The notes beneath the pieces are model-generated. The model made no database searches, was not told where the DNA came from, and worked only from the letters and a program-made list of their open reading frames with translations. Below, piece after piece: positions 43,130 to 51,543 of a DNA stretch of 64,000 bases. Numbering within the stretch: the first letter of the stretch is position 1; each line of letters begins with the position of its first letter. The position numbers and the translations under genes are program-made. The DNA comes from Thiobacillus sp. (GTDB taxonomy: Bacteria > Pseudomonadota > Gammaproteobacteria > Burkholderiales > Thiobacillaceae): positions 1-64,000 of the forward strand of contig JAJPEP010000013.1 of the NCBI GenBank assembly GCA_021166845.1, given 5' to 3'.

Positions 43130-44251
43130 TTACGCCGCCTTGATGCCAGAAATGGCGCTGGCGCCCTTCCGCTGCGGCAGCCAGCCTTTCAGCGTATAGG
43201 CAATGCGTATCGCCGCGCGGCCGTCCCAGTATTCGGGAATGCGCCCGGCCTTGCCGCCGCGGGTCATGACTTCGTTGAACGCCGCCCGGATCGCGGCGGG
43301 ATCGGCGCCGACCAGGGTGTTGGTGCCTTCGTCGAGAGTGATCGGACGTTCGGTGTTCTCGCGCAGGGTGAGGCAAGGCACGCCCAGCGCGGTGGTCTCT
43401 TCCTGGATCCCGCCGGAATCGGTGAGCACCAGTCTGGCATCGCGCATCAGGCCGAGCATTTCGAGATAACCCACCGGCGGCAGGATGTGCAGGCCGTCGA
43501 GCCTGGCGGTGAAGCCGAACTTTTCGATGTTGCCGCGGGTGCGCGGATGCAACGGCATCACCACCGGAAGGCTGCGGTTGATTTCGCCGATCGCGTCGAG
43601 CAGGCCGGCAAGCGTGGCGGGGTCGTCGACGTTGGACGGCCGATGCAGCGTCAGCACCGCATACTGCGGCAGCCTCGTGCCGAGGGTCCGGCTGGCCGGC
43701 ACCGCATGTTCGAGGTTGCGATACAGGGTGTCGATCATCACGTTGCCGACGAACTCGACGCGCGCGGGGTCGATGCCTTCGCGCACGAGGTTGGCGAGCG
43801 CGCTCTTTTCGGTGATGAACAGCAGGTCGGAAATCTGGTCGGTGAGCACGCGGTTGATTTCTTCCGGCATGCCGCGGTCGTAGCTCCTGAGGCCGGCTTC
43901 GACATGGATCACCCGCACCCCGCGCTTGGCCGCCACCAGGGCGCAGGCGAGGGTGGAATTGACGTCGCCCACCACCAGGATCGCCCGCGGCTGCACGCTT
44001 TCGAGCACCGGTTCGAAGCGCTTCATCACCTCGGCGGTCTGCACCGCGTGGCTGCCGGAGCCGACCTCCAGATGATGGTCGGGACGCGGGATGCCGAGGT
44101 CGGCAAAGAAGCTGTCGCTCATGGCCGCGTCGTAATGCTGGCCGGTGTGCAGCAGCTGGGCGGCGATCCCGGTCTCGGCCAGCGCGGCCATCACCGGGGC
44201 GATTTTCATGAAATTCGGGCGCGCGCCCGCGACGCATAAGACCTGGGTCAT
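43130..44251 (-). CDS. wecB: UDP-N-acetylglucosamine 2-epimerase (non-hydrolysing)
   Basis: The 373-residue enzyme interconverts UDP-GlcNAc and UDP-ManNAc. It has GARPNFMKIAPV at the N-terminus, LLHTGQHYD, HVEAGLRSYDRGMPEE, LTLHRPSNVDD, LTDSGGIQEE and LRENTERPIT, in the order found in WecB/MnaA. Length is normal. Its presence in the XrtA operon implies that ManNAc or a derivative (such as ManNAcA) is part of the exopolysaccharide, and the next gene's deacetylase could act on such a sugar. Confidence 0.95.
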   Translation of the reverse strand: MTQVLCVAGARPNFMKIAPVMAALAETGIAAQLLHTGQHYDAAMSDSFFADLGIPRPDHHLEVGSGSHAVQTAEVMKRFEPVLESVQPRAILVVGDVNSTLACALVAAKRGVRVIHVEAGLRSYDRGMPEEINRVLTDQISDLLFITEKSALANLVREGIDPARVEFVGNVMIDTLYRNLEHAVPASRTLGTRLPQYAVLTLHRPSNVDDPATLAGLLDAIGEINRSLPVVMPLHPRTRGNIEKFGFTARLDGLHILPPVGYLEMLGLMRDARLVLTDSGGIQEETTALGVPCLTLRENTERPITLDEGTNTLVGADPAAIRAAFNEVMTRGGKAGRIPEYWDGRAAIRIAYTLKGWLPQRKGASAISGIKAA

Positions 44252-44254
44252 GGC

Positions 44255-45289
44255 TTAGTGTGTGCTGTCTTGGTTGTCTGCCGGCGCAGCTTCGTCCGCC
44301 GCCGCGTCGCGCTCGCTCACGGTGTAGAGAATCTTGCGCACGATGGGCAGGATGCGGTTGACCGAGCGCTCCATCTGCTCGACCCGATGGGTCAACAGCG
44401 CGGTATCTTCGTTGTGCGGCATGCCGCCGTTGGGCGCGCTGCCGTTGATGCCGGTGGCGCCGTGAAAATCCTGGTGCGCGACCTCGTTCTTCAGGTCGGC
44501 GATGACCTCGTTGACCTCGGCCTCGTCGAAATGGGTCTTCTCTTCAAGAAAGCCGAACAGCAGCAGACGGTCGCAGGTGGTGTTGATGCGGCGCGGGATG
44601 CCACCGGTAAAACGGTGCAACGCGGCAAAAGCTTTCGCATCGAAGCCGGGGTTGCCCTGCCAGCCGACGGTGCGCAGGCGATGCTCGATGTAGCCGCGCG
44701 TCTCGTCCGCATCGATCGGCCCCAGGTGATACGAGGCCACCACGCGCTGGCGCAGTTGCTGCATGTCGGGGCTTTGCAGGATGCCGCGGAACTCGGGCTG
44801 GCCCAGCAGAAAGGTCTGGATCAGCGAGCGCTCGTTGTTCTGGTAGTTGGACAGCATGCGCAGTTCCTCGACCGCGCGCGGGGTGAGGTTCTGCGCTTCG
44901 TCGACCACCAGCAGCGCACGCTTGCCCTGGCGGGTGGCCGCGATCAGAAAGTCTTCCAGGTTCTTCAGCAGCGCCGACTTGGTCAGGCCCTCGTGCTCCA
45001 GCCCGAACGAGGCCGCGACGCTGCGCAGCGTGTCTTCGGCATCCAGCTGCGTCGACACCAGCTGCGCGGCGATCAGGTTGTGGGCTTCGAGCTGGCGAAA
45101 CAGATTGCGCACCAGCGTGGTCTTGCCGGCGCCGACCTCGCCGGTGATGACGATGAAGCCCTCACCGAGCGACAGGCCGTAATCGAGATACGCCATCGCC
45201 CGCTTGTGCCCCTTGGAGCCATAGAAAAAACGCGGGTCGGGGTTGAGCTGAAAGGGTTTGGCACTGAAGCGGTAGTAATCTTCGTACAT
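44255..45289 (-). CDS. ATPase of the PEP-CTERM/XrtA system
   Basis: The 344-residue ExeA/GspA-like AAA ATPase has GEVGAGKTT (50-58, Walker A), LLVVDEAQNL (Walker B) and GGIPRRINTTCDRLL (sensor region). The N-terminus YYRFSAKPFQLNPDPRFFY is the mark of the XrtA-linked form. A C-terminal tail of about 70 residues is variable. It may drive assembly or secretion of the polysaccharide machinery; its role is not established. The ATG at 45289 matches the family start; a GTG 27 bases upstream is in frame. Confidence 0.91.
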   Translation of the reverse strand: MYEDYYRFSAKPFQLNPDPRFFYGSKGHKRAMAYLDYGLSLGEGFIVITGEVGAGKTTLVRNLFRQLEAHNLIAAQLVSTQLDAEDTLRSVAASFGLEHEGLTKSALLKNLEDFLIAATRQGKRALLVVDEAQNLTPRAVEELRMLSNYQNNERSLIQTFLLGQPEFRGILQSPDMQQLRQRVVASYHLGPIDADETRGYIEHRLRTVGWQGNPGFDAKAFAALHRFTGGIPRRINTTCDRLLLFGFLEEKTHFDEAEVNEVIADLKNEVAHQDFHGATGINGSAPNGGMPHNEDTALLTHRVEQMERSVNRILPIVRKILYTVSERDAAADEAAPADNQDSTH

Positions 45290-45310
45290 GAACGGTCCGT
45301 TTTCTGAGAG

Positions 45311-45356
45311 TGGCACAGCCCGTGTGCACGCAGGATGCGAAGCAACGGCTGTGCCA
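45311..45356 (-). other. Intercistronic hairpin
   Basis: In the 81-base gap between the outer-membrane protein gene and the ATPase gene, TGGCACAGCC (45311-45320) and GGCTGTGCCA (45347-45356) form a perfect 10-bp stem with a 26-base loop. No U-run follows, so it is not a classic terminator. It could be an mRNA-stability or processing element that changes the ratio of export proteins to the downstream enzymes. Confidence 0.45.
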
Positions 45357-45370
45357 TGCCGGAAGACTGG

Positions 45371-46900
45371 TCAGAAGCGCATGTTGACCGAGGCCGTGAG
45401 GCGGTTTTCTTCGTAGTCGGCATCCGCCACGTTCGAATCCCGCTGGATGTGGCGGAAGGCCAATGCGCCGCTCAAATCGGCGGCGAATTGATGGTTGATG
45501 CCAAGCGAAAGGGTGAGCAGGTCGTCCTCCCGATCGGCGGCGCCGGAGAGGGTGGCAGGCACTTCGTTGCGGGTCAGGCCGACGCTGCCGATAACGTTGG
45601 TCTTGGGAGCGTAGCGGTAATTCACCGCGCCGGTGACGCCGCGGCTGCGATCCTCGCTGTCGAGCAGCTGGTAGTCGCGGCGGCTGTCGAATGCACTCAG
45701 CGAATAGTTGAGCTTGCCTTTCCCCCAACTCACCCCTGCGCGCAGGGTTTTTGAGACGAAGACGCCGTTGCGCAAATCGAACAGCAGGCCGGGCCTTGCA
45801 TTGAAGCTCACGCAGTTCGTAGGGGCAGGCGGAAAGCTGAATGGCCAATCCTCGAAGATTTGAATCTCTCCATCCACAAGACACTGATAGTCATGCATCG
45901 TGCCGGTCGTTCCCAGAAACTGGCTGATGTCGCTGACATCTTCGACATAACTCAGATTCCAGTTCGAGGCGCGGGTGCGGTGACGTGCCGTCGCGCTGTA
46001 GGTATTGCCGAAGAAGCGCTCGCCGACCGAGGCTTCGAGGCTGGTGCGGCGCGTGGGCGCCCAGCCGGCGCCCACGCTCCAGGAAGATCCATCGGTTTCG
46101 GTGGCGCTCAGGAAATCGTTCCATTCCTGCCCGACGCTGCCGAATACGCGAAACTTGCGGCTCAGGACATAACCCGCCGAGGCCGTCACGCGCTCGAAGG
46201 TCGAATCGCCGACATTCTCGTCGCGGTTGTCGACCTCACGGATCGAGTAGCTCAGCCCCCAGCTCAGGTCGGTGAAGCGGGTGCCGCTGTTGAGCGAGGC
46301 ATTGAACGCATTGCTGGTCGCGTCGGACGCGACATCGTTTTCGAAAATGGCGCCGGAATTGGTGTAGCGCGCCTGCGCATTGGCGAAGGCGCCGATGCGC
46401 TGCTGGATGTAGGGACTGATGGTATAGGTGCCGACAGTGGCGCGGTTACGGTCGTTGATCTCGGCGTCGGCCGGCGAACCCAGCAGCGAAATCAGTTCCT
46501 GCGAGATGCGGGCGCTGCCGTCGATGAACAGGAAGTCATCGATCAACTCGGCTTTGCCCATGGCGTTGAGGTTGTGATGGAGGTCGGTGCGATCGTCCTC
46601 GCCGGAGCGTGCCACCCCTGTCAGGCCATATTGCAGGGTGGCCTGCACCCGCCGCGACCCCAGGGAGCGCAGCGTAAAACTCGGGGTCACGCTGAGGATC
46701 AGCGCATTTTCCGGGTCCGTCGCGCTTTGATTGACATTGTCGGTAAAGCTGGCCGACGCGCTGACGCTGCGCTCAAGGCGCCAGTCGAGGGCGTGCGCGG
46801 GCATTGCAAAAGCCATCGCCATGAAAATACAGCCCGCGCCTGCCGGGAAAGCCGGGCTGCGCGGGCAGGGCTTATTTGCCGTAACTGCCATAGTAGCCAT
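45371..46900 (-). CDS. Outer-membrane beta-barrel protein of the PEP-CTERM/XrtA system
   Basis: The protein of up to 509 residues has a signal peptide ending near FAMPAHA (about residue 37), then alternating strands rich in aromatic and polar residues, and a C-terminal Phe (SVNMRF), as in outer-membrane barrels. It matches the pattern of the hypothetical barrel found in XrtA loci (opening with LDWRLERSVSASASFTDNVN). It may form the polysaccharide exit pore in place of a Wza-type channel. The first 29 bases overlap the 3' end of the kinase gene. Starts at 46900 or 46891 are both possible, and neither has a good Shine-Dalgarno. Confidence 0.88.
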   Translation of the reverse strand: MATMAVTANKPCPRSPAFPAGAGCIFMAMAFAMPAHALDWRLERSVSASASFTDNVNQSATDPENALILSVTPSFTLRSLGSRRVQATLQYGLTGVARSGEDDRTDLHHNLNAMGKAELIDDFLFIDGSARISQELISLLGSPADAEINDRNRATVGTYTISPYIQQRIGAFANAQARYTNSGAIFENDVASDATSNAFNASLNSGTRFTDLSWGLSYSIREVDNRDENVGDSTFERVTASAGYVLSRKFRVFGSVGQEWNDFLSATETDGSSWSVGAGWAPTRRTSLEASVGERFFGNTYSATARHRTRASNWNLSYVEDVSDISQFLGTTGTMHDYQCLVDGEIQIFEDWPFSFPPAPTNCVSFNARPGLLFDLRNGVFVSKTLRAGVSWGKGKLNYSLSAFDSRRDYQLLDSEDRSRGVTGAVNYRYAPKTNVIGSVGLTRNEVPATLSGAADREDDLLTLSLGINHQFAADLSGALAFRHIQRDSNVADADYEENRLTASVNMRF

Positions 46901-47816
46901 AGTAATAATCTGCGCCCGGGGTCGGTGTGGTCTTGTTCAGCAACATGCCCACCACTTCGCATGACTGGATGTGGCTCAAGGCTTCGCGAACGGCCTCCTG
47001 CGAGGTCCGCTCGGCTTCCACCACCATGACGATCTGTCCCATGTGGGTGGCCAGCACGCTCGACTCGCTGGTCGCCAGCAGCGGTGGCGAATCGAAAAGA
47101 ATGATGCGGTCCGGGTAGCGGTTGCCGATATCCTCGATCAGGCGGGTCATGGCGGCGCTCGCCAGCAGTTCGGTCGCGCGCTTATAGGTGCGGCCGGCGG
47201 GCAGCACGGTCAGCTTGGAGATGTCGGTGCGGATCAGCACGTCGGACAGCTTCAGGTCCTTGTCCTGCAGCACGTCGAGCAAGCCCTTGTCGGCGTGAAT
47301 GCCGAGATACTCGGGAATGCGCGGCTTGGCGACGTCGGCGTCGATCAGCAGCACGGTACGATCCATTTCCATCGCCATCGAAATGGCCAGGTTGATGGCG
47401 CAGAAGCTCTTGCCCTCCCCCGGCAGCGAACTGGTGATCATGATGAGGTTGCCGTTCTTGACCCGCGCGGCGCCCTGGCCGAAGGCGTTGGCGATGAGCG
47501 GACGCTTGATGATGCGGAACTCTTCGGCGATCTGGCTTTTCTCGGCGTCCGGCGACACCACGCCCATGCGGTGCAGGCGCGCAAGGTTGATCGACTGCAC
47601 CTGGCTGTTGCCTTCCAGCACCGCGTCGGCATCCGACGCATTGAACATCGGCTCGACCGGGGTGGCGACAAAAGGGGCGGCGTGGCCGCTGCGCTGCTTG
47701 TTGAGCGCATTCTCGATCAGACTGGCGTCGCGGCCGGAATCGCCGTTGCCGCCATCGGACGCCGGACGGGATACGCCCGCGCCAATCTTGCCGGCTGCTT
47801 GTTCAATAATGCTCAT
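46872..47816 (-). CDS. Tyrosine autokinase of the PEP-CTERM/XrtA system
   Basis: The 314-residue bacterial tyrosine kinase (Wzc/CpsD cytoplasmic domain type) has Walker A SSLPGEGKS (129-137), Walker A' VLLIDAD (155-161) and ILFDSPPLL (Walker B). A C-terminal tyrosine cluster (YYYGYYGSYGK, last 11-12 residues) is the autophosphorylation site. It works with the chain-length determinant just upstream to control polymer length. As in this family, the membrane part is a separate protein. A Ser/Gly-rich N-terminus (about 1-50) may be flexible. Confidence 0.94.
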   Translation of the reverse strand: MSIIEQAAGKIGAGVSRPASDGGNGDSGRDASLIENALNKQRSGHAAPFVATPVEPMFNASDADAVLEGNSQVQSINLARLHRMGVVSPDAEKSQIAEEFRIIKRPLIANAFGQGAARVKNGNLIMITSSLPGEGKSFCAINLAISMAMEMDRTVLLIDADVAKPRIPEYLGIHADKGLLDVLQDKDLKLSDVLIRTDISKLTVLPAGRTYKRATELLASAAMTRLIEDIGNRYPDRIILFDSPPLLATSESSVLATHMGQIVMVVEAERTSQEAVREALSHIQSCEVVGMLLNKTTPTPGADYYYGYYGSYGK

Positions 47817-47824
47817 GGTTTCTC

Positions 47825-49357
47825 CTAGCCTGCGCGCGACACAAGCAGCTGCAGGATCATCACGGCGCCATACGCGCCGATCAGGCTGCCCAATGCGGCC
47901 AGATAGGCCAGCAAGCCCTTGCGCTTGCGGCGGCGGGACTCGTCGGTTTCCACCCGCGATACTGCGCCGAGCAGCGGCAACCCGGTCAGCTCGCGCAGGG
48001 CGCGGCGGTCGGTCACGGTGCGGCGAAGCTGGCTCAGCAGGAAGGCCACCGCGATACCGGCGCCGAGTCCGCCCAGCGTCACCAGCGACAGCAGCAGCGG
48101 ACGATCCGGCCCCGCCGGCTGACTCGGCACGAAGGGCGGGTCGATCACGCGGAAGTCGACGGTGTCGGTCTTGCTTTCGACCTCGCCCGACATGGTGACC
48201 GATTCGCGGCGCTTCAGCAGCGCATCGTAGTTTTGCCGGTAGACGTCGTAGTCACGCATCAGCTGGGTGTAATCCTGCTCCACCTGCGGAATCATGTTGG
48301 ACGCATTGCGCAACTCGCTATAGCGGCGCTGGTATTCGGCCACCCGGGCGCTCAGCGAAGACACCGTGGCATCCGCCTCGGCGATGGCGATGGTCAGCTG
48401 CTGATAGACCGGATTCTGGATTCGTGCCCCGGCCGGATCGGCCTTGCGCCCGGCCAGATCGATTTTCTTCTGTTCTTCCAGCCTTTCAATCAGGCGCCTG
48501 GTCGACTGGATATCGGGATGCAGGTCGGTATATTTCATGCGCAACTGATCCATCTGCTTTTCCAGCGCCTGAATGCGGCCGTCGATCTCGCTGTTACTCG
48601 ATGCCATCGCCGCGGCGGTGAGCTCGGGCTCTTCGTCTTCCAGCTGGCGCTTGAGCTGGTTGCGGCGGTTGACGGCTTCCTGCTGGTCCAACTGCGCCTG
48701 GCGCAGCAGCGCCGAAGTTTCGGCCAGCTTGGCGTAGTAGCCGCCGCCCTGCCCCGGCATCATGCCGATGTGCGTCCGCTTGAATTCCGTGAGCGCGGTT
48801 TCGGCGTCGGTGAGCTTCTGCTGGTATTGCTGCAGCTGGTCCTCGATGAAGCGCTGCGAGCTGGAAATGTCCTGGCGGGTCTTGCCGAGGCTGGTTTCCA
48901 CAAAAATGGTCAGCAGCGACTGCACGACCTTCTTGGCCAGATCGCCATCGGGATCCTGATAGCTGATGGTGTAGAGGTTTTCGCGGCCGGCGTCGGCGAT
49001 GGCAATCCTGCTCGCCAGTCCGTTCAGCAATGCCTCGGTCTGCTCGGGTGTTTTGGCCCTCACGTCGAGGTCGGTCATGCGCGCGACCTTTTCCAGGGTC
49101 GGCCGGCTGACCAGCTGGCGCGTCATCATCTTGATCTGCTGCTGCACATTGGGCTCAGCCGCCAGTCCCGCCAGCAGCGGCTTCAACAAGGTTTGGGTAT
49201 CCACATAGACGCGCGCCGACGCCTCATAACGGTCGGGGATCGTCATCACCCAGGTCCAGCCGACGATGCACACCAGCCAGGCCACCACTACGCCCCACCA
49301 GCGGCGCCGCCAGGTAGCCTTGGCATAACCCAGTATTTGTTGAAGTATTTGATCCAT
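47825..49357 (-). CDS. Polysaccharide chain-length determinant of the XrtA system
   Basis: The 510-residue polysaccharide co-polymerase has an N-terminal helix (about 19-38), a long periplasmic region with coiled coil (about 145-390) and a proline-rich stretch VIDPPFVPSQPAGPDRP (about 407-423). A second helix follows at 425-448, and another hydrophobic stretch near the end (about 485-507). This is Wzz/Wzc-like without a kinase domain; the kinase is the next gene, eight bases downstream. It sets the length of the exopolysaccharide. Confidence 0.94.
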   Translation of the reverse strand: MDQILQQILGYAKATWRRRWWGVVVAWLVCIVGWTWVMTIPDRYEASARVYVDTQTLLKPLLAGLAAEPNVQQQIKMMTRQLVSRPTLEKVARMTDLDVRAKTPEQTEALLNGLASRIAIADAGRENLYTISYQDPDGDLAKKVVQSLLTIFVETSLGKTRQDISSSQRFIEDQLQQYQQKLTDAETALTEFKRTHIGMMPGQGGGYYAKLAETSALLRQAQLDQQEAVNRRNQLKRQLEDEEPELTAAAMASSNSEIDGRIQALEKQMDQLRMKYTDLHPDIQSTRRLIERLEEQKKIDLAGRKADPAGARIQNPVYQQLTIAIAEADATVSSLSARVAEYQRRYSELRNASNMIPQVEQDYTQLMRDYDVYRQNYDALLKRRESVTMSGEVESKTDTVDFRVIDPPFVPSQPAGPDRPLLLSLVTLGGLGAGIAVAFLLSQLRRTVTDRRALRELTGLPLLGAVSRVETDESRRRKRKGLLAYLAALGSLIGAYGAVMILQLLVSRAG

Positions 49358-49403
49358 AACGGCGTTCCATCAAGAAGCGCCGCAAAATGCGGCGCAGAAA
49401 ACC

Positions 49404-50027
49404 TTAGAACAAACTTTCAGGCACCACCAGCACATCGCCCGGGCGCATGTCGACGTTGGCTGAAATGTCGCCGCCTCGCAGCAGGTCTTCCAGACGCACG
49501 CCGAGACGTTCCTGCTTGCCGTTTTCGGTACGCAGGATGTATGCCTTGTTGCCCGCGGCAAAATCGGTGAGGCCGCCGACCGCGATCATCAGGTCGATCA
49601 GGCTCATTTTTTCACGATAGTTGAGCGCCTGCGGCTTGGCCGCCTCGCCGACCACGCGGAGCTGCTGGTCGAACGGACCGACGCCGCCGCCGACGATGAC
49701 GGTGACGATGGGTTCCTGGATGTATTTGGCCAGCGCTTTTTCAATGTCGCGTGCCAGCTGGGTGGGGGTCTTGCCGGAGGCCTGCAGGTCCTCGATCAGG
49801 TTCATGGTCATCTTGCCGTCGGGGCGCACCGGGAAGCTGCCGGACACCTCGGGATTGCGCCAGACAAACACATTGACCGAGTCGCCCGGGCCGACCAGGT
49901 AATTCCAGTCGAACTGCCCGGTGCGTTCGGGCGCAGGCGGATAGGTCGGCGTGCCGGCGCAGCCCGCCATGGCAGCAACGGCCAGCACCACGCCGGCGCG
50001 TGCGATATGCTTGTTGATCGAAAACAT
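49404..50027 (-). CDS. Polysaccharide export lipoprotein of the XrtA system
   Basis: The 207-residue protein has a lipoprotein signal (AAMAGC, Cys23). It is followed by a polysaccharide biosynthesis/export domain (about 40-120, YLVGPGDSVNVFVWR) and one SLBB domain (about 125-200, VVGEAAKPQALNY). It is shorter than E. coli Wza, with no C-terminal helix, so the outer-membrane pore is probably supplied by the barrel protein downstream. The ATG at 50027 has GGGAG seven bases upstream, and a GTG at 50033 is less likely. It is the first gene of the XrtA operon and lies downstream of a sigma-54-type promoter sequence. Confidence 0.93.
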   Translation of the reverse strand: MFSINKHIARAGVVLAVAAMAGCAGTPTYPPAPERTGQFDWNYLVGPGDSVNVFVWRNPEVSGSFPVRPDGKMTMNLIEDLQASGKTPTQLARDIEKALAKYIQEPIVTVIVGGGVGPFDQQLRVVGEAAKPQALNYREKMSLIDLMIAVGGLTDFAAGNKAYILRTENGKQERLGVRLEDLLRGGDISANVDMRPGDVLVVPESLF

Positions 50028-50105
50028 GTCCACACTCCCTTTTAATATGCAGTTAATCCGCTGGCATTATGCCTGAGCGAGTTACACCCATCGCCTGGGA
50101 CTATA

Positions 50106-50121
50106 AGCAAGCCCCAAGCCA
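50106..50121 (-). promoter_or_regulatory. Putative sigma-54 (-24/-12) promoter of the XrtA operon
   Basis: On the minus strand these bases read TGGCTTGGGGCTTGCT. They match the RpoN consensus TGGCACG-N4-TTGCW with the invariant GG and GC dinucleotides exactly ten bases apart; only two bases of the TGGCACG block differ. A start site near 50094 would leave a leader of about 65 bases before the ATG at 50027. PEP-CTERM/XrtA systems commonly carry the PrsK/PrsR two-component pair, whose PrsR is a sigma-54 activator, so this is the expected type of promoter. Confidence 0.72.
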
Positions 50122-50185
50122 GACTATAGACGTTCCGGCCGGCTTGTTAAGCAAGGGCCGCACGCCGGCCAGGGCGTCGGCAACC

Positions 50186-50199
50186 CGACACGGGTGTCG
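50186..50199. promoter_or_regulatory. Candidate activator-binding palindrome
   Basis: CGACAC-GG-GTGTCG is a perfect 6-bp dyad with a two-base centre, lying 65-78 bases upstream of the -24 element for the XrtA operon. Position and symmetry suit an enhancer-binding protein such as PrsR. Only one site is seen, and it is also only 36 bases before the divergent gene at 50235, so it could act on that gene. Confidence 0.35.
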
Positions 50200-50234
50200 T
50201 ACGCCCGCCGCCTGTCGCGGTATCATGCCGCCCC

Positions 50235-50603
50235 ATGAGCCCTCACGAAATCGACAACCTCGACACCCTGCGTCTGCGCATCCGCGAATTCGCCCGGGCA
50301 CGCGCATGGGAAAGCTACCATACGCCCAAGAACCTGGTCATGGCGCTCTCCGTTGAAGCGGCGGAACTGCTGGAACCCTTCCAGTGGCTGACCCCGGAGC
50401 AAAGCCAGCACCTGAGCGCCGAGCAGTACGAGGCAGTGCGCCAGGAAATCGCCGACGTGCTGATCTACCTGACCCGGCTGGCCGATCTGCTGGGCATCGA
50501 CCTGCTCGATGCCGCCGCCGACAAGCTGGCGCTCAATGCGCGAAAATACCCGGTCGAAAAATCGCACGGCAATGCCCTCAAATATTCGGAATTCGAGAAA
50601 TGA
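50235..50603 (+). CDS. MazG-like nucleotide pyrophosphohydrolase
   Basis: The 122-residue protein has the all-alpha NTP pyrophosphatase metal site: E41 and E44 in SVEAAELLE, E71 and D74 in QEIADVLIYL. It belongs to the RS21-C6/dCTPase-like single-domain group, which removes pyrophosphate from (often non-canonical) nucleotides. It is divergent from the XrtA operon and overlaps the 2Fe-2S gene by four bases (ATGA). The ATG has no clear Shine-Dalgarno. Confidence 0.9.
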   Translation: MSPHEIDNLDTLRLRIREFARARAWESYHTPKNLVMALSVEAAELLEPFQWLTPEQSQHLSAEQYEAVRQEIADVLIYLTRLADLLGIDLLDAAADKLALNARKYPVEKSHGNALKYSEFEK

Positions 50604-50917
50604 CTGACCTGTATTACAAGCACCACGTCTTTTTCTGCACCAACCTGCGCGAGGACGGCGCCAAATGCTGCGGCGCCTCGGGCGGCCAGCACATGCGCGA
50701 CTACCTGAAGAAGAAGGTCAAGCAGGCCGACCTCAACGGCGAAGGCAAATGCCGCATCAACAGCGCCGGCTGCCTCGACCGCTGCGACGAGGGCCCGCTG
50801 CTGGTGGTGTATCCGGAAGGTGTCTGGTACACCTACGTGGACGAGACCGACATCGACGAAATCTTCGAGGTCCACCTCAAAGAGGGGCGTATCGTCGAGC
50901 GTCTGCAACTGAAGTGA
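50600..50917 (+). CDS. Thioredoxin-like 2Fe-2S ferredoxin
   Basis: The 105-residue protein has cysteines at 13, 23, 24, 51, 58 and 62 in the context FFCTNLRE, KCCGASGG and CRINSAGCLDRCDEGP. This fits the thioredoxin-like (2Fe-2S) ferredoxin family, whose ligands are two early and two later cysteines. Electron partners are unknown. It sits in a short operon with overlapping start and stop codons on both sides (ATGA, then GTGA). Confidence 0.9.
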   Translation: MTDLYYKHHVFFCTNLREDGAKCCGASGGQHMRDYLKKKVKQADLNGEGKCRINSAGCLDRCDEGPLLVVYPEGVWYTYVDETDIDEIFEVHLKEGRIVERLQLK

Positions 50918-51543
50918 AACGGACGGGCGAAGCGGCCAAAATAAAACGCTATAAGCTGCGCATTCCGGTTTCAGTCGGCAAGCTGGAAACCGTGATCGAC
51001 GACCCCGAGACCGATCGCCGCGGCCTGCTGCTGGTGGCCCATCCGCATCCGCTGCACGGCGGCAGCCTCGACAACAAGGTCGTCACCACCCTGGCCCGCG
51101 CAGCCAACGAGGCCGGCTGGGTCAGCGTGCGGCCGAACTTTCGCGGCGTCGGCATGAGCGACGGCGAATTCGACGCCGGGATGGGCGAAACCGACGACCT
51201 GCTGGCGGTCGCCCGCTTCGTCGAAGCGAGCTATCCCGGCCTGCCGTGGGCGCTGGCCGGATTCTCGTTCGGCGCCTTCGTGCAGCACCGGCTGCGCCAG
51301 GAACTGCACGCCAAGCGCCTGATCCTGGTCGCCCCGGCGGTCACCATGTACGAGTTCGACCCGGTGCCGGCGGACACCGTGGTGATCTATGGCGACGCCG
51401 ACGAACTCATCCCGCCCGCCGCGATCCGCCTGTGGGCCGAGCAGCAAAAATTGACCGTAAAATCGATCCCCGATGCCGGCCATTTTTTCCACGGCAAGCT
51501 GAAGGAACTGAAGCAGGCGTTTCTGGAGGCATGCCCGTGCTGA
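50914..51543 (+). CDS. Alpha/beta hydrolase
   Basis: The 209-residue protein has [15 protein letters not shown] (43-57), the nucleophile elbow GFSFGAF with Ser118, Asp163 in [10 protein letters not shown] and His190 in DAGHFFHGK, a complete catalytic triad. It belongs to the COG2945-type serine hydrolases, whose substrates are unknown. The start is a GTG overlapping the ferredoxin stop. The last 13 bases overlap the ABC ATPase gene. Confidence 0.9.
   Translation: MKRTGEAAKIKRYKLRIPVSVGKLETVIDDPETDRRGLLLVAHPHPLHGGSLDNKVVTTLARAANEAGWVSVRPNFRGVGMSDGEFDAGMGETDDLLAVARFVEASYPGLPWALAGFSFGAFVQHRLRQELHAKRLILVAPAVTMYEFDPVPADTVVIYGDADELIPPAAIRLWAEQQKLTVKSIPDAGHFFHGKLKELKQAFLEACPC

Noticed and set aside
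50150-50185. GC-rich inverted sequence around GGCCGGC before the XrtA operon
   Set aside because: The pairing is short and irregular; the dyad at 50186-50199 is the only clean symmetric site in this gap.
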